Assembly (NCBI GenBank): GCA_033816765.1 | Contig: CM066287.1 | Coordinates: 4,836,001 to 4,900,000, forward strand | Length of the DNA: 64,000 nt | Direction: 5' to 3' | Source of the DNA: Nothopassalora personata | Lineage: Eukaryota > Ascomycota > Dothideomycetes > Mycosphaerellales > Mycosphaerellaceae | Shown here: positions 10,017-20,694 of the stretch, piece after piece | Layout of the letters: every line of letters starts with the position of its first letter | Numbering within the stretch: the first letter of the stretch is position 1 | The notes under the pieces: generated by a model | The model's input: the letters and a program-made list of their open reading frames with translations, nothing else | Database searches by the model: none | Told to the model about the DNA's origin: nothing | Translations under genes and position numbers: made by a program

Positions 10017-12227
10017 ATGGGACTACTGTGCGCTCTCTTTGCATGTGCAGCTGCAGGGCATCTTGTTGACACGTGGAACGCAGAGCTGTCGGAACACCGC
10101 TAGACTGGCCGGAAGCGAAGAAAGTGGCCGGTCATGTGCGAGAGTGGGGCATCGAGGTGCGCATAGCCAAGCATGCACTTGCACTGAGGGTGAATGGTCC
10201 GGCTGATGATCTGTGTAGCAATTGCTGGCTATCTGGAAGCGAGCAAAAGGCAAGGAAAGAGATGCTCTGCTCTGGGGAGACGAGGTATGGTAAGCGCACA
10301 TAGCCGTATGCTTTCGATGGCGCTGACGGAGTCAAGATTGAGTACCTAGTTGTTGCCTTTGATGATGCGAAGAAGGAAGTCAAGCTGTCGCTGCGTCAGG
10401 CCGATATCCTCGAAGCACTGGCGAGCAACCCTCAACTGTTGAAGCAGGGAGGTGGCGTGCCCGATCTTGCTAGAGGTCAAACAACGTAGGACAACCTATG
10501 TCGTGCTCAACACGAAGCTTTTCTGACATTCTTGTAGGGCGAAGAGACCTGCGCCGACATTCCATCCGGAGTTTGGTCGTTTCATGCTCGAAGCCACTCC
10601 TGGGGCACCATGGGGTATTGGCTTCAAGGATCTGCTCGCTGTCGAGCAAGACATGAAGTGGAGGCGGAAGATTGCAAAGGAGCACATGCACGAGAATGAG
10701 TTCCCGATCACACTTACGACGTTTCCGCTTCTTGGAGACAGGAAATCCATCACACCTTACTACCCGCCATCTGGGCCTAGACTGCGATCACAGTTTGTTC
10801 CTGACGAGATTGCGAATCCGCATATCCGCTTTCCAACCTTGGCGGCGAACATACGGTGGCGGCGAGGGCGTAAGGTGGAGGTGAATGTCCCCGTCTTCCA
10901 CGACGAGAAGACAGCGAAGCCATGGAAGGATCCGACTGTCGATTATGATCTCCACAACTGGCCAGAGGATGACGATGTACGAAATGGCGCCGCCAAGGAC
11001 GATTTTATCCATATGGACGCTATGGCATTCGGCATGGGATCCTGTTGTCTGCAGATCACCTTCCAGGCGACTAATATCGCCGAAGGACGAAAGATGTATG
11101 ACCAGCTGTCACCTCTGGGACCAATCCTTCTTGCGTTGACAGCTGCTACGCCTATATACAAAGGCTTCTTGGCAGACACGGACGTTCGGTGGAACCAAAT
11201 AAGTGCCGGTGTCGACGATCGAACTCCGGAAGAGCTTGGCGAGAAGCCTTTGAAGCACGACCGATGGCGAATACCCAAGTCACGTTATGCTTGCAACAGT
11301 ACCTACATTTCTCAAGATCCACGATTACGGCCAGAGTATCTCGACCCGGATCTGGTTGTGGACGAGGACTTGAAAGCTCGTCTGGTTGAAGGCGGTATGG
11401 ACGACCTTCTTGCCACACATTTCGCACACCTCTTCATACGTGATCCGATTGTTGTCTTTGCAGAAGACCTGAAGAAGCTTGATCTGAATAGCACCGACAA
11501 CTTCGAAAACCTGCAGAGCACAAATTGGCAGCACATGCGGTTCAAGCCCCCGCCTCCTGGCAACGATATTGGCTGGCGAGTGGAAGTTCGGCCGATGGAG
11601 ATTCAAATCACAGACTTTGAAAATGCTGCCTTCTCCGTGTTTGTGGTCCTCATAACGAGAGCAATCCTGAGCTTCGACCTCAACTTCTACTTACCCATCC
11701 CGCGAACTACGGAAAATATGGAGACTGCGCACAGGCGGGACGCGGTCTTGAATGAGAAGTTCTACTTCCGAAGAGATGTGCTGCCAAAGCGTCACTCCAG
11801 GCCCAATGGTGGTTCTTCAGCTCCCGGCACGCCTCAGCCTAGCAGGCCTCATACACCAGGTCCCGTCGAAGATGAATACGAACTCATGACAGTGGACGAA
11901 ATCATCAACGGCAAAGCTGATGGCAGTTTTCCTGGCTTGGTGCCACTAGTTGAGTCATATCTCGACAGCATCAATGTTGACGTTGAAACCCGTTGCGAGT
12001 TGGCACGGTATCTTGCGTTGATCAGAGGTCGTGCCAATGGCTCACTTTGGACTGCTTCAAAATGGATCCGGCATTTCGTCCGTAGCCATCCGCGGTACAA
12101 GAAGGACAGCGTCGTACCCGATGATATTGCTTACGACCTCGTCAAAGCAGCTGAGCATATCACCGTCAACGAGGGGAGGGACGGATTCGCGAAGGAAATG
12201 CTGGGTGAGTGCCGGGAGAGTAGATGA
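10017..12227 (+). CDS. gcs1: Glutamate-cysteine ligase (gamma-glutamylcysteine synthetase)
   Basis: This enzyme makes gamma-glutamylcysteine from Glu, Cys and ATP, the limiting step of glutathione synthesis in the cytosol. Five exons restore the family N-terminus: 10017-10027, 10084-10156, 10219-10284, 10337-10485 and 10538-12227 (662 residues). The spliced start reads MGLLAVGTPLDWPEAKK, then VREWGIEQLLAIWK, DEIEYLVVAFDD and PTFHPEFGRFMLEATPG, all conserved in eukaryotic GCL. GMGSCCLQITFQ and the PLGPILLALTAATPIYKG segment support the active-site fold. The first coding exon is only 11 nt. The donor at 10486 (GTAGGA) is weak but is the only one I found that keeps the frame. The C-terminus (MLGECRESR) may be altered by a further intron at the GGTGAGTG near 12206. 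Family assignment is firm. Confidence 0.92.
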
Positions 12228-12447
12228 GTTGAGGCCTATTTGGCCTGAGGGATTCTCTATCCTCGACCCCTAGACCTACTCGTGCGGCAGCGGTATCTGC
12301 AAGTACCTAACATCCATTCCAACCTAGAAGAATGTAGGGGAGAGGCTTCGATATTCGATACATTGCAGCGCCCTCACCCAAGTCACTGCATTCGCAGAAG
12401 CGAGACCTGGCAAAAACAGAACGTCGCAGCGTGCGAGGCTGCCGTGC

Positions 12448-13380
12448 TTATGCCTTGCCAGCCGATCCACATCTACGCATCCACGTCTCCGTCAGGCCAA
12501 CAACCTTCTCCACGCCGTCCTCCATAAGCTTCGTAAGCACTGTCGTTGGCGCAGCAGCTTTGAGATACTCGTTATAATCATCCAAGACAAGCTTGTTAAC
12601 ATTGATTTTCGAGCAGCCGCCCTTGATACATTTCGTCATTATGTCTTCAGGAAAGTCGTTCGTTCCATGTAACACCACCCGAACATCTCGCTTCTTGCAG
12701 TCCGCATAGATCGAGTCGAGTCTGTCGAACTCCAGCTGAGGGCCTCGTGTGCCATACTCGCCATGCACGTTGCCAAAAGCAGGCGCTAGGAAGTCTACGC
12801 CCGTGTCGATGAACTCTTCCACTTCATCTGGAGTGGTGAGCATCCCGCTTAGGTCGGCCGTGTCGGCGATCCCGTCCTCGCCACCTTCAATTCGTCCTGG
12901 CTCGGCTTCCGTTGTTATACCGCGTTCGTGGCAGTAGGATACTAATTCTTTGGTCTTGGAGAGGTTCTCGGCTTTCTCGTGGTGGGACATGTCGACCATG
13001 ATGCTGTCGAAGGGGAGGTTGTCGGCGGCGTGGCGCACCATGGTTTCATCTTGGCAGTGGTCCAGGTGGATTGAGATTGGAACTGTGGCGGCTTTGGCTG
13101 CCGTTGCGGCTGTGTGGATTAGGAGGCCATTGCTGAATGTGATAGCCCAGGGGAAGAATTGGAGTATCAGTGGCGATCTGGTATTTTCGGCGGCTTTGAC
13201 CAGGGCTAGGATTTGTTCAATGTTGTACCTGAGCCCTCAAGTATGAGTGTCTGTGATGCTGAGAGAAGGCGGCTTCGATCCTACGTACGCAATGGCAGCT
13301 AGCACACCATAACCGCCTTTCTCTGCGTCTGACAAGATCTGGGCTGTCTTGTTGCTGGCCAGTGATTTAGCGGCAGGCAT
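12448..13380 (-). CDS. Class II ketose-bisphosphate aldolase family protein
   Basis: Two exons (13380-13289 and 13228-12448) are joined through a 60-bp intron (GTACGT to CAG) to give 290 residues. The start MPAAKSLASNKTAQILSDAEKGGYGVLA matches the N-terminus of this family. HLDHC at about residue 84 carries the catalytic Asp and a zinc-binding His. VLHGTND at about 218-224 and the NVNKLVL strand mark the phosphate-binding side of the TIM barrel. The family includes fructose-1,6- and tagatose-1,6-bisphosphate aldolases (FbaA, GatY, KbaY), which release dihydroxyacetone phosphate. At 290 residues it is closer in size to the GatY/KbaY type than to yeast Fba1, so a role in sugar or polyol catabolism is more likely than glycolysis. 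It is divergently arranged with the dihydroxyacetone kinase. The substrate is not determinable. Confidence 0.88.
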
Positions 13381-14021
13381 CTTGATGAGTGTGAGAGGAC
13401 CTTTCCAGAGACTCGGACGTGCCCAACAAAGCTGCAAGAATGAATGCTTCCTGTCTCTGCCAAATTGAAGCTAGATGTCGTCTATAACCTACCCATCGGC
13501 TGGCGGTGCAAGCCGCGAGGCGAGGCAGCTCTCGTGACGAGCCATTCTTCGATGGGGCCCAACAGCGTCGATGAAGGTCCCGCGGTCGCATCGATGACCC
13601 TAGTGAAGATATTAGAGTGGAAACATGCGATGAAGGTGGTTTCTTTTGGGCATCCAGCAGCCACAGAGCAGCACAGAGCTACGGCCAGGGGAAGTGAAGC
13701 CGCCAGGACCGCACAGACTAGTCAGTCCTATTGACCGAAAGCTCCTCTCCTCTCCACTTCTCCTTCTGACCTCACCACGCAACACGCAGCGGTGTAATTC
13801 TAGCTTCATGGCCACCAAACGGCAACTGAAAAGCGTACCTGAGAAGAGTAGCTATAACCGCCTGGGGAGAGCTCCAGAGGTGGGGTTTGACTGCCTGGCG
13901 AGTGAGGGCACGATGCGAAGACAGTCTCATCAGGTCTGGTAAAATGTCTGCTGTTTCTTTGCCTCTTGTGCCTGACGAGATCTCGCCGTTGTTCCCCTAG
14001 ATTTGTCGTCGTCAGCTAGTC
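13381..14021. promoter_or_regulatory. Divergent promoter between aldolase and dihydroxyacetone kinase
   Basis: A 640-bp gap lies between two divergent starts and would carry both promoters. It contains no credible gene. A shared control region fits co-regulation of the two enzymes, but I did not identify a specific operator. Confidence 0.5.
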
Positions 14022-15800
14022 ATGAGTACGAAACACTTCTTCCACCACACAGAGGGCGTCGTGGTGCAAGGTCTGGACTCCCTCGTCGCCAGGAACAGCC
14101 ATCTCGCCCTCGATGCCCCCAACAAGGTCGTCTACTCCAGGACGCATCATCCCTCGAAGGTGACCGTGATCTCTGGTGGTGGCAGTGGTCACGAGCCAGC
14201 ATGGAGCGGCTACGTGGGCGATGGTATGCTGGCAGCTGCTGTCAACGGTGAGGTCTTCGCCAGTCCCTCCACGAAGCAGATCATGGCAGCGATCAAGCAC
14301 GTGCCCTCAGACGCAGGAATCATTCTCTGCATTACAAACTACACTGGAGACAACCTACACTTTGGACTGGCGAGAGAAAAGTCAGAGGGTTTAGGATACA
14401 AGGTTGGAATATTGAGGATGACGGATGATGTAGCATTGGGTAGGAAACAGACCGAAAATACGGGACGAAGAGGGTTGGCCGCGAACATGTTTGTTCTCAA
14501 GCTTTGTGGTAGTGCCGCAGAGGCTGGGTACGACTACGAGAAGTGCATGAAGATTGGGCTTTCTGTCAATGCAAACGCAGTGACCGTTGGTTCGTCTCTG
14601 GATCACTGCCACATTCCGGGCAGAGAGCATCACCGAGCTATACCGCAGGAGGCGTATGTGCTGGGGATGGGCATACACAATGAGCCGGGTCTTCACGAGA
14701 TCTCGCCCATGCCACCCGTTGAGGACTTGGTTCGAGACATGCTGAAATACTGCTTGGATCCCAACGACAAAGATCGAGCTTTTGTTGAGTTCAAGCAAGA
14801 TGATATGGTCTGCCTCCTCATCAACAACTTCGGAGGAATGTCCAACTTCGAGATTGAGGCGTTGACGAGCGTCACTCGAAAAGTGCTGGGGCGTGACTGG
14901 AATATCACACCTACGCGGATATTTGCTCAGGACTTTGAGACATCTTTGAATGCTCCTGGATGGTCGATCTCTTTGCTCAACGTGTCCGGCATTGAACGTG
15001 AGACGAAGACAAGCGCGTTCACATTGCTCCACCTCCTTGACATGGACACGACCGCCCCAGCCTGGCCTCGGAACGGTTATAGGAACATAGTGCCAGTCAA
15101 GGAGAAGGCCAAGTTATCGGCAGATAGCGCTGCAGAAGCCGCCGCACAACAAGGACCCACGATGGATGCAAAACTTCTGGATTCGGCTCTGAGAGATGCA
15201 TGCAATGCTGCGATAGCGGCAGAACCAGACATTACCAAGTGGGACATCCAAATGGGAGACGGTGACTGCGGTGAGGCCGTTGTAGGCATGTGTCAGGGAG
15301 TGCTCAAGAAGCTGGATGCAGGGTTGACCAAACAGGGATCTTTCTTCCACATTCTGGACGAAGTCGGCGAAGCAGTGGAAGAGATTGGCGGTACTTTGGG
15401 CGCCATCATCAGCATCATTCTTGCATCTTTCACAACCAGCTTGAGGCAAGCGTACGCCAGAGCCGAGGGCGGCTTCTCTCTCGACACGAATAGTTCCAGT
15501 CAAGCTGCTAGCGCGGCTTTGAAGAATCTGATGAACTACACCAGCGCGAGACAAGGCGGAAGAACCGTCATGGATACGCTGATACCGTTCTGCGAGGTGC
15601 TTGAGAAAGAAGTCGACTGCGCCAAGGCCGTGCATGCTGCGGAGCAGGGAGCTCAAAGCACATCAGGCATGAAGGCTAGCTTTGGCAGAGCTTCATATGT
15701 TAGCGAAGGTGCTGAGACGAAGCAAGACGCACCTCCAGATCCAGGTGCTATGGCGGCTGCAATCTTTCTACGAGGCTTGCTTTCTGGCCTCAACCAGTAA
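14022..15800 (+). CDS. dak1: Dihydroxyacetone kinase (ATP-dependent, DhaK-DhaL fusion)
   Basis: A single exon encodes 592 residues. The DhaK domain (about 1-340) shows the ISGGGSGHEPAWSGYVG glycine loop and GMGIHNEPG, whose His (about 219) is the residue that binds dihydroxyacetone covalently in this family. The DhaL domain (about 385-590) has WDIQMGDGDCG, the acidic motif that holds Mg-ATP, and GGRTVMDTLIP. The enzyme phosphorylates dihydroxyacetone to DHAP; relatives also accept glyceraldehyde or erythrulose. No targeting signal is seen; it ends SGLNQ. Together with the neighbouring aldolase and dehydrogenases it would feed triose units into glycolysis. Family assignment is very secure. Confidence 0.95.
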   Translation: MSTKHFFHHTEGVVVQGLDSLVARNSHLALDAPNKVVYSRTHHPSKVTVISGGGSGHEPAWSGYVGDGMLAAAVNGEVFASPSTKQIMAAIKHVPSDAGIILCITNYTGDNLHFGLAREKSEGLGYKVGILRMTDDVALGRKQTENTGRRGLAANMFVLKLCGSAAEAGYDYEKCMKIGLSVNANAVTVGSSLDHCHIPGREHHRAIPQEAYVLGMGIHNEPGLHEISPMPPVEDLVRDMLKYCLDPNDKDRAFVEFKQDDMVCLLINNFGGMSNFEIEALTSVTRKVLGRDWNITPTRIFAQDFETSLNAPGWSISLLNVSGIERETKTSAFTLLHLLDMDTTAPAWPRNGYRNIVPVKEKAKLSADSAAEAAAQQGPTMDAKLLDSALRDACNAAIAAEPDITKWDIQMGDGDCGEAVVGMCQGVLKKLDAGLTKQGSFFHILDEVGEAVEEIGGTLGAIISIILASFTTSLRQAYARAEGGFSLDTNSSSQAASAALKNLMNYTSARQGGRTVMDTLIPFCEVLEKEVDCAKAVHAAEQGAQSTSGMKASFGRASYVSEGAETKQDAPPDPGAMAAAIFLRGLLSGLNQ

Positions 15801-16370
15801 CATATCATCGATGGCTATCGCCTGAGCTTCGACCGGGGGGGGGGGGGGGCTAGTGTCTAAAAGTTGACAAGGCTGCCATATACGTGACACCGGTCATTAC
15901 ATGCAGGGCGAACATGAGAGGGTAATCACTGAATCCCTGCCGTCTTAGAAACTCCTCGCAGGCGGTCCCTTGCATGCAGTGGGAAGAAACTACAAGATCT
16001 GGCCGGATGTCTCTGTGTTCCAACATCATTTTCCTCCCATCATTGTGCTCGCACTTCCTCCCGTACACAAACACTGACATGCCGAGATATGGCTAAAGGT
16101 TCGGCTCAGTGGTAAGTCGGCTACTGCTGCAACGATAGTGAAGTCGGACATGTTTTATTCCCAGAGCTCAAGGCCCACAAGGTAGGTGCTCCCCGCAATG
16201 AACGCAGAGAATGTTGCAGTTGCGGGGTCGTTCTCAAGAATCGAGGAGATGCGCGATGCGACTACTTAAGGTACTGCAGCCACCCTGACGTGCTGGCTAC
16301 CTAGGCATTGTAGTCACCTTGCCGGCCAGATACGTCGAGGTCGCTTTATTCGAGTTACTAAACAATCAAC
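15801..16370. other. Intergenic region with a 15-nt poly-G tract
   Basis: No gene is seen. A run of 15 G at 15835-15849 lies just after the kinase stop. The remainder is probably terminator and promoter sequence for the dehydrogenase at 16371. Confidence 0.6.
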
Positions 16371-17236
16371 ATGCCTGGCAAACTTGAGGGAAAGGTCGCG
16401 ATTGTGACTGGTGGCGCCGGAGGCTTTGGCAAGGGCATTGCGAAGAAGTATCTCGAGGAGGGCGCAAAGGTTATCATCGCCGACTTCGTGGAGGATGTGG
16501 GCCAGAAGACAGCGCATGAGCTTGGATGCGAGTTCCATCGCACCGATGTGACGAAAAGAGAAGACTGGGAGTCGATCAAGAAGTTTGTCGATGAGAAATT
16601 CGGCAAGTTGGATGTGGTTGTCAACAATGCTGGAACTACCTATCGTAACAAGGTAAGACTTAAGGATGTAGCGACGTTTTGTTGTCACTTCCGAGGCGCT
16701 GATGTCGAGACAGCCGACGTGCGAGGTCACGGAAGAGGAGTACGACAAGGTGTTCACGGTCAATGTGAGAGCGATCTATCTTTCCACTCAGGTGCTTGTG
16801 CCGTATCTGCAAGAGAAGAAGAATGGAGGGTCTTTCATCACAATCGCTTCTACTGCAGGTCTCCGGCCTCGCGGGGGACTGACATGGTACAATGCGTCCA
16901 AAGCTGCTGTCATCAACGCCTCGAAGTCCATGGCTGTGGAATATGCGCCAGATAACATTCGCTTCAACAGCGTTTGTCCGGTCGTTGGACTCGGGACTGG
17001 ACTGTAAGCACTTCCCAGTCTGCGGTGTGATCATCTATCTGTATGCTGACTGCACCCACAGGACCGACTTCTTCCTTGGCAAGCCTGAGAACGAGCAGGT
17101 CTTCATGAAAACTATCCCGCTCGGTCGAGGCTCGACGCCGTCGGATATTGGCAACACATGCGCCTTTTTGGGCAGTGAAGAGGCCAACTTCTTGACGGGC
17201 ATTGACATTCCTGTAGATGGTGGTCGATGTGTATAG
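16371..17236 (+). CDS. Short-chain dehydrogenase/reductase (SDR 1)
   Basis: Three exons (16371-16652, 16714-17003, 17062-17236) give 248 residues. The introns are GTAAG to CAG and keep the frame. VTGGAGGFGKGIA near the N-terminus is the TGxxxGxG cofactor loop. NNAG, the Ser of IASTAGL, and YNASK (the catalytic YxxxK) follow, and the protein ends GIDIPVDGGRCV as in classical SDRs. Asp at the end of beta-2 (IIADF) favours NAD over NADP. It resembles 3-oxoacyl-reductase-like and sugar/polyol dehydrogenases; the substrate cannot be read from sequence. Its position between the dihydroxyacetone kinase and two more SDRs suggests an oxidation step of the local pathway. Confidence 0.92.
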
Positions 17237-17904
17237 GCGATGCGTCGTGCCTTCTATCAGCCATGTAATGATGATTTGTCGCCGCATTTCCCCTGAGACT
17301 TCAGGACATTCCATTGCACTTGTGCCCGATGGTGGTGATGTCGTCGTCGGCAAGACATGCATAGCGCTGTTTGCCACGCTTCACTTCCATTGTTTACCCG
17401 GGACCGAGAAGTATGCCGATGCGCTCGCTGCCTTTCGCGGAAGAGAAGCTCCTCTGAAGAGTGTGCTGCCAGCACGCGAGCATGACACGGCCTTTTCCTT
17501 TGGGTGTAGACGATGGACGCTGTCGGCCGACTTGCTTGAACATGCAGACACAGTAATCCGTGCCTTGCCACTGCATCAGCCGAACCCCGAGACGGGCCCA
17601 GTAGCGACATGCAGTAATGTAATGTACCTTGGATATGCTCCACATGGAGCATCATTGATCAGTTTCCCGCTGCTAGCCACGCGCATACTCCTCGGTACGT
17701 GTTGCCGATCATGGAAGACCTGCTAGGCGACTGGCCTCAGTTCGTGTGGTGTCTGACAGCACTTTCGTCGCCCCGTCGTTTGTACTTATAACAACCGCCA
17801 CTCGCTCACAGTGAAAGTCTAAGTGTTGCCATACCTCCTCTCACGACGTCACCTAGCTTGGAGACCCAATTTCAACGTTGCTAGACACATCCTTCTTTCT
17901 GACC
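17237..17904. other. Intergenic region between SDR 1 and SDR 2
   Basis: Open frames here run on both strands without recognisable domains and are judged chance. The stretch probably holds the SDR 1 3' UTR and SDR 2 promoter. Nothing else is seen. Confidence 0.5.
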
Positions 17905-18894
17905 ATGGTCCAAGCAGTGCCTTTCGAGAACGGCGGTTCGGCCAACGGCCACACGAACGACAACATGGACGCGGAGCACAATGAAAACACACCAAACTTG
18001 TCGACCCTACCACCGCCGGACTTCAACTGGCAGATCTCTCTCAAGGAAAAGGTCATTGCCATCACTGGGGCCAACCGCGGCATTGGGCTCGGAATCGCCG
18101 AAGTATGCCTCGCCAACTCTGCCAAGATCGTGTACTCTCTCGACCTGATGGACCCATCCGAAGACTTTGCCGCTCTCGCAAAGAGGAATCCAGGACGAAT
18201 CGAGTACATCCAGACTGATGTGACGAATGAAGAAAGCGTGAAGAAGGCGGTAGACACTATTGTCGAGGCGCAAGGAGCGATCCATGGCATGGTCTGCAAT
18301 GCAGGTGCGTCTCCAGAGCGACGGTACTGCCGGTGCCGGGCTAATCGACTCCAGGCATGACCAAGCATCAACCGGCGCTAGACTTCTCGCTAGACCAAGT
18401 GAAGCAGCTCTTCAACCTGAACGTCTTCGGCGTATGGAACTGTGCCACTGCGGCAGCGAGGAAATTCATCGAGCTGGGAATCAAGGGCTCAATCGTGTGC
18501 ACCGCGAGCATGACATCCTACCGGCCGAACCGAGCGGCTCCTTCGGCACCCTACGGAGGCACCAAGGCCGCTGTTCGGAATATGTGCCACACCCTTGCCA
18601 TGGAGTGGGCGCAGCACGGCATCAGGATCAACAGCATCAGTCCGGGCTTTGTCAAGACCGCCATGACGTACTTTGTTGAGCAGGCACCAGATTGGGACAC
18701 CAAGATGAAGTACTACGGAGGCATGCCTCGTTTGGCTCTGCCTCAAGAGCTTGGTGGCGCTTACACGTATCTACTATCTGATTCGGCCAGCTACACCACT
18801 GGCATAGATATCCCGATTGCCGGTAAGTCTTATAAAACGTGGGTTCGTGGACTCTGCAGCTAACACGAACACAGGCATTGTGGGCGCTTGGTGA
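17905..18894 (+). CDS. Short-chain dehydrogenase/reductase (SDR 2), sorbose/xylulose-reductase-like
   Basis: Exons 17905-18304, 18355-18822 and 18875-18894 give 295 residues. The ATG lies in a good context (ACCATGG). An N-terminal extension of about 45 residues rich in Asn and Pro precedes IAITGANRGIGLGIA, the nucleotide loop. NAG, the Ser of TASMTSY and YGGTK (YxxxK) complete the active site; the last 20-nt exon supplies GIVGAW. The pattern resembles fungal Sou2/L-xylulose-reductase-type enzymes that interconvert ketoses and polyols. It is a close paralogue of SDR 3 at 19496 (shared KVIAITGANRGIGLGIA, SYRPN, SAPYG, KTAMTYxVEQxPDW, KYYGGxPRLA), so it is a tandem duplicate. The substrate is unknown. 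Confidence 0.92.
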
Positions 18895-19495
18895 TTGAAA
18901 TTTTCAACGAGTCAGGTCTGTTTGTGAGTATAGACACAGGGGAGCTTTGGAGATAGTACGGAGACGCCTATGATACTGCAGTGATCTCTTACCACCCATA
19001 TTGTGATCCTCCACTTCCATGAGTACTTCCATGATGACTTGATCCGATCCGAATCATTTCCCGCGTAAAGGGCGAAGCATCCTCCGTCACATGCCTAAGG
19101 GCAAGCCGAATGCTTCCTGAGTGTGTGTGTGTGTGTGTGTGTGAGAGGCAAAAGCCACAAAGCATGCACAACATTGGTACCTGCAGCTTGACAAGGGTGC
19201 ACTGTGTCACGAGACTGGCCTCGACACGAGTGAGATACAACGCACTAGTCCTTGCCCAGGTAGTGCCTGCACCCGTTGTGGAGTCGTTATACTGCTGAAC
19301 CATCATCCGAGCCGCATAGCCTGTTGAATAATCGAACCGAGCTGGAGACATCACAACTGGCAGTGTGGACATTGCCCTTAACGGAATCGTAATATATCGA
19401 AAGGAGCAAGACTCCGCACGTATAGACTATCGAACACCGACAGACCCCCAACCAGGACATACCATCCACGATTCCAGCATTCCAAACCCCCCACC
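18895..19495. other. Intergenic region between SDR 2 and SDR 3
   Basis: About 600 bp without a gene. It contains the GT microsatellite annotated separately and presumably the SDR 3 promoter. Confidence 0.6.
19121..19143. repeat. (GT)n microsatellite
   Basis: Eleven uninterrupted GT units lie between the two paralogous dehydrogenase genes. It is likely length-polymorphic. Confidence 0.95.
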
Positions 19496-20595
19496 ATGTC
19501 GAACTCATCCACGCCGCAGAAGCAGATCACGCTTGCTGGAAAAGTCATAGCCATCACAGGGGCCAACCGCGGTATTGGCCTGGGCATTGCAGACTGCTGC
19601 CTCTCGAATGATGCAAAAGCCGTCTACAGCATCGATATCGGCGAGGCAGGTGACGAATTCGACTCGGTGTCAAAGCAGTACCCGGGAAAGCTGCATGCCA
19701 TCAAGGCCGATGTTACCAAAGAAGATAACGTCACCGAAGCAGTCGACCAAATCATCAAAGAGGCCGGCGGCTTGCATGGTATGGTTGTAAACGCCGGCAG
19801 GACCAAGCATAAGCCGGCTCTTGACTTCACAACGGAAGAGATCGAGCAGCTCTGGAACATCAACGTAAGCCGATGAAACTGATGCTGGGGACGGAATACT
19901 GATGTCGACGTAGTTGTATGGATCATTCTACTGTGCCAGAGTCGCTGCCAGAGCATTCATCAAGCAGGATGTAAAGGGTTCGATCGTCTTTACTGCAAGC
20001 ATGGCTTCCTATCGGCCCAATAAGGTAACCCGGTCGAACGAACCGTGGTGTGTCTAATGCTGATCAAGTGACGCAGAGGGTGCCATCCGCGCCCTATGGA
20101 GCATCGAAAGCGGGAGTCCGCAATATGACCCACACTTTGGTGAGCAAAGAGGTCCCTCCTGTGCTGTTTTTGAGACCCGGCCTAATGGCATCTAGAGCAT
20201 GGAGTGGGCCAAGTACGGTATCAGAGTGAATTCCGTCAGTCCAGGACTGGTCAAGACAGCCATGACCTACTGGGTAGAGCAACAACCAGACTGGGAGCAG
20301 CAGCTGAAATACTACGGTGGCATCCCGAGGTTGGCCGAAGTCGAAGAGCTCGGAGGAGCTTACGTATATGTAAGGGACTCCCTTTCCAATGCATCTGGCG
20401 GCAGATGGCATGCTCGAAACGGGAGTGGCTCTCCAAGTTTTCTCCGGGCGCAAAGCTAATGTGCACATGTTTAGCTGCTCAGTGATGCTGCATCGTATAC
20501 GACAAGCATCGACATACCAGTCAATGGAGTCATAGGGAGTAAGTATCAAACACGTGTGTTCGAGACCTTCACTGACAGTTTTGGTAGTTTGCTAG
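19496..20595 (+). CDS. Short-chain dehydrogenase/reductase (SDR 3), paralogue of SDR 2
   Basis: Six exons (19496-19864, 19914-20024, 20077-20139, 20196-20369, 20475-20538, 20588-20595) give 262 residues; all junctions are GT-AG and keep the frame. The protein has the TGANRGIGLGIA loop, NAG, the Ser of TASMASY and YGASK as the catalytic Tyr-Lys pair, and ends IDIPVNGVIGIC. The last coding exon is only 8 nt, so the end rests on a weaker call. It lacks the long N-terminal extension of SDR 2 and has five introns against two. Two adjacent paralogues suggest related substrates or opposite steps of a polyol-ketose pathway. Confidence 0.9.
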
Positions 20596-20694
20596 CAGCA
20601 ACGCTATTGTGCGTTTGCGACTCTGCGCCGAAAACACTGAATCATACCAGAGAGTGTTCATGGTCATTCCATATCACGTCTGATTCAGGCAAAC

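Noticed and set aside
15835..15849. Poly-G run as an assembly artefact or G-quadruplex element
   Set aside because: A single homopolymer after the stop codon cannot be judged further; noted only as a tract.
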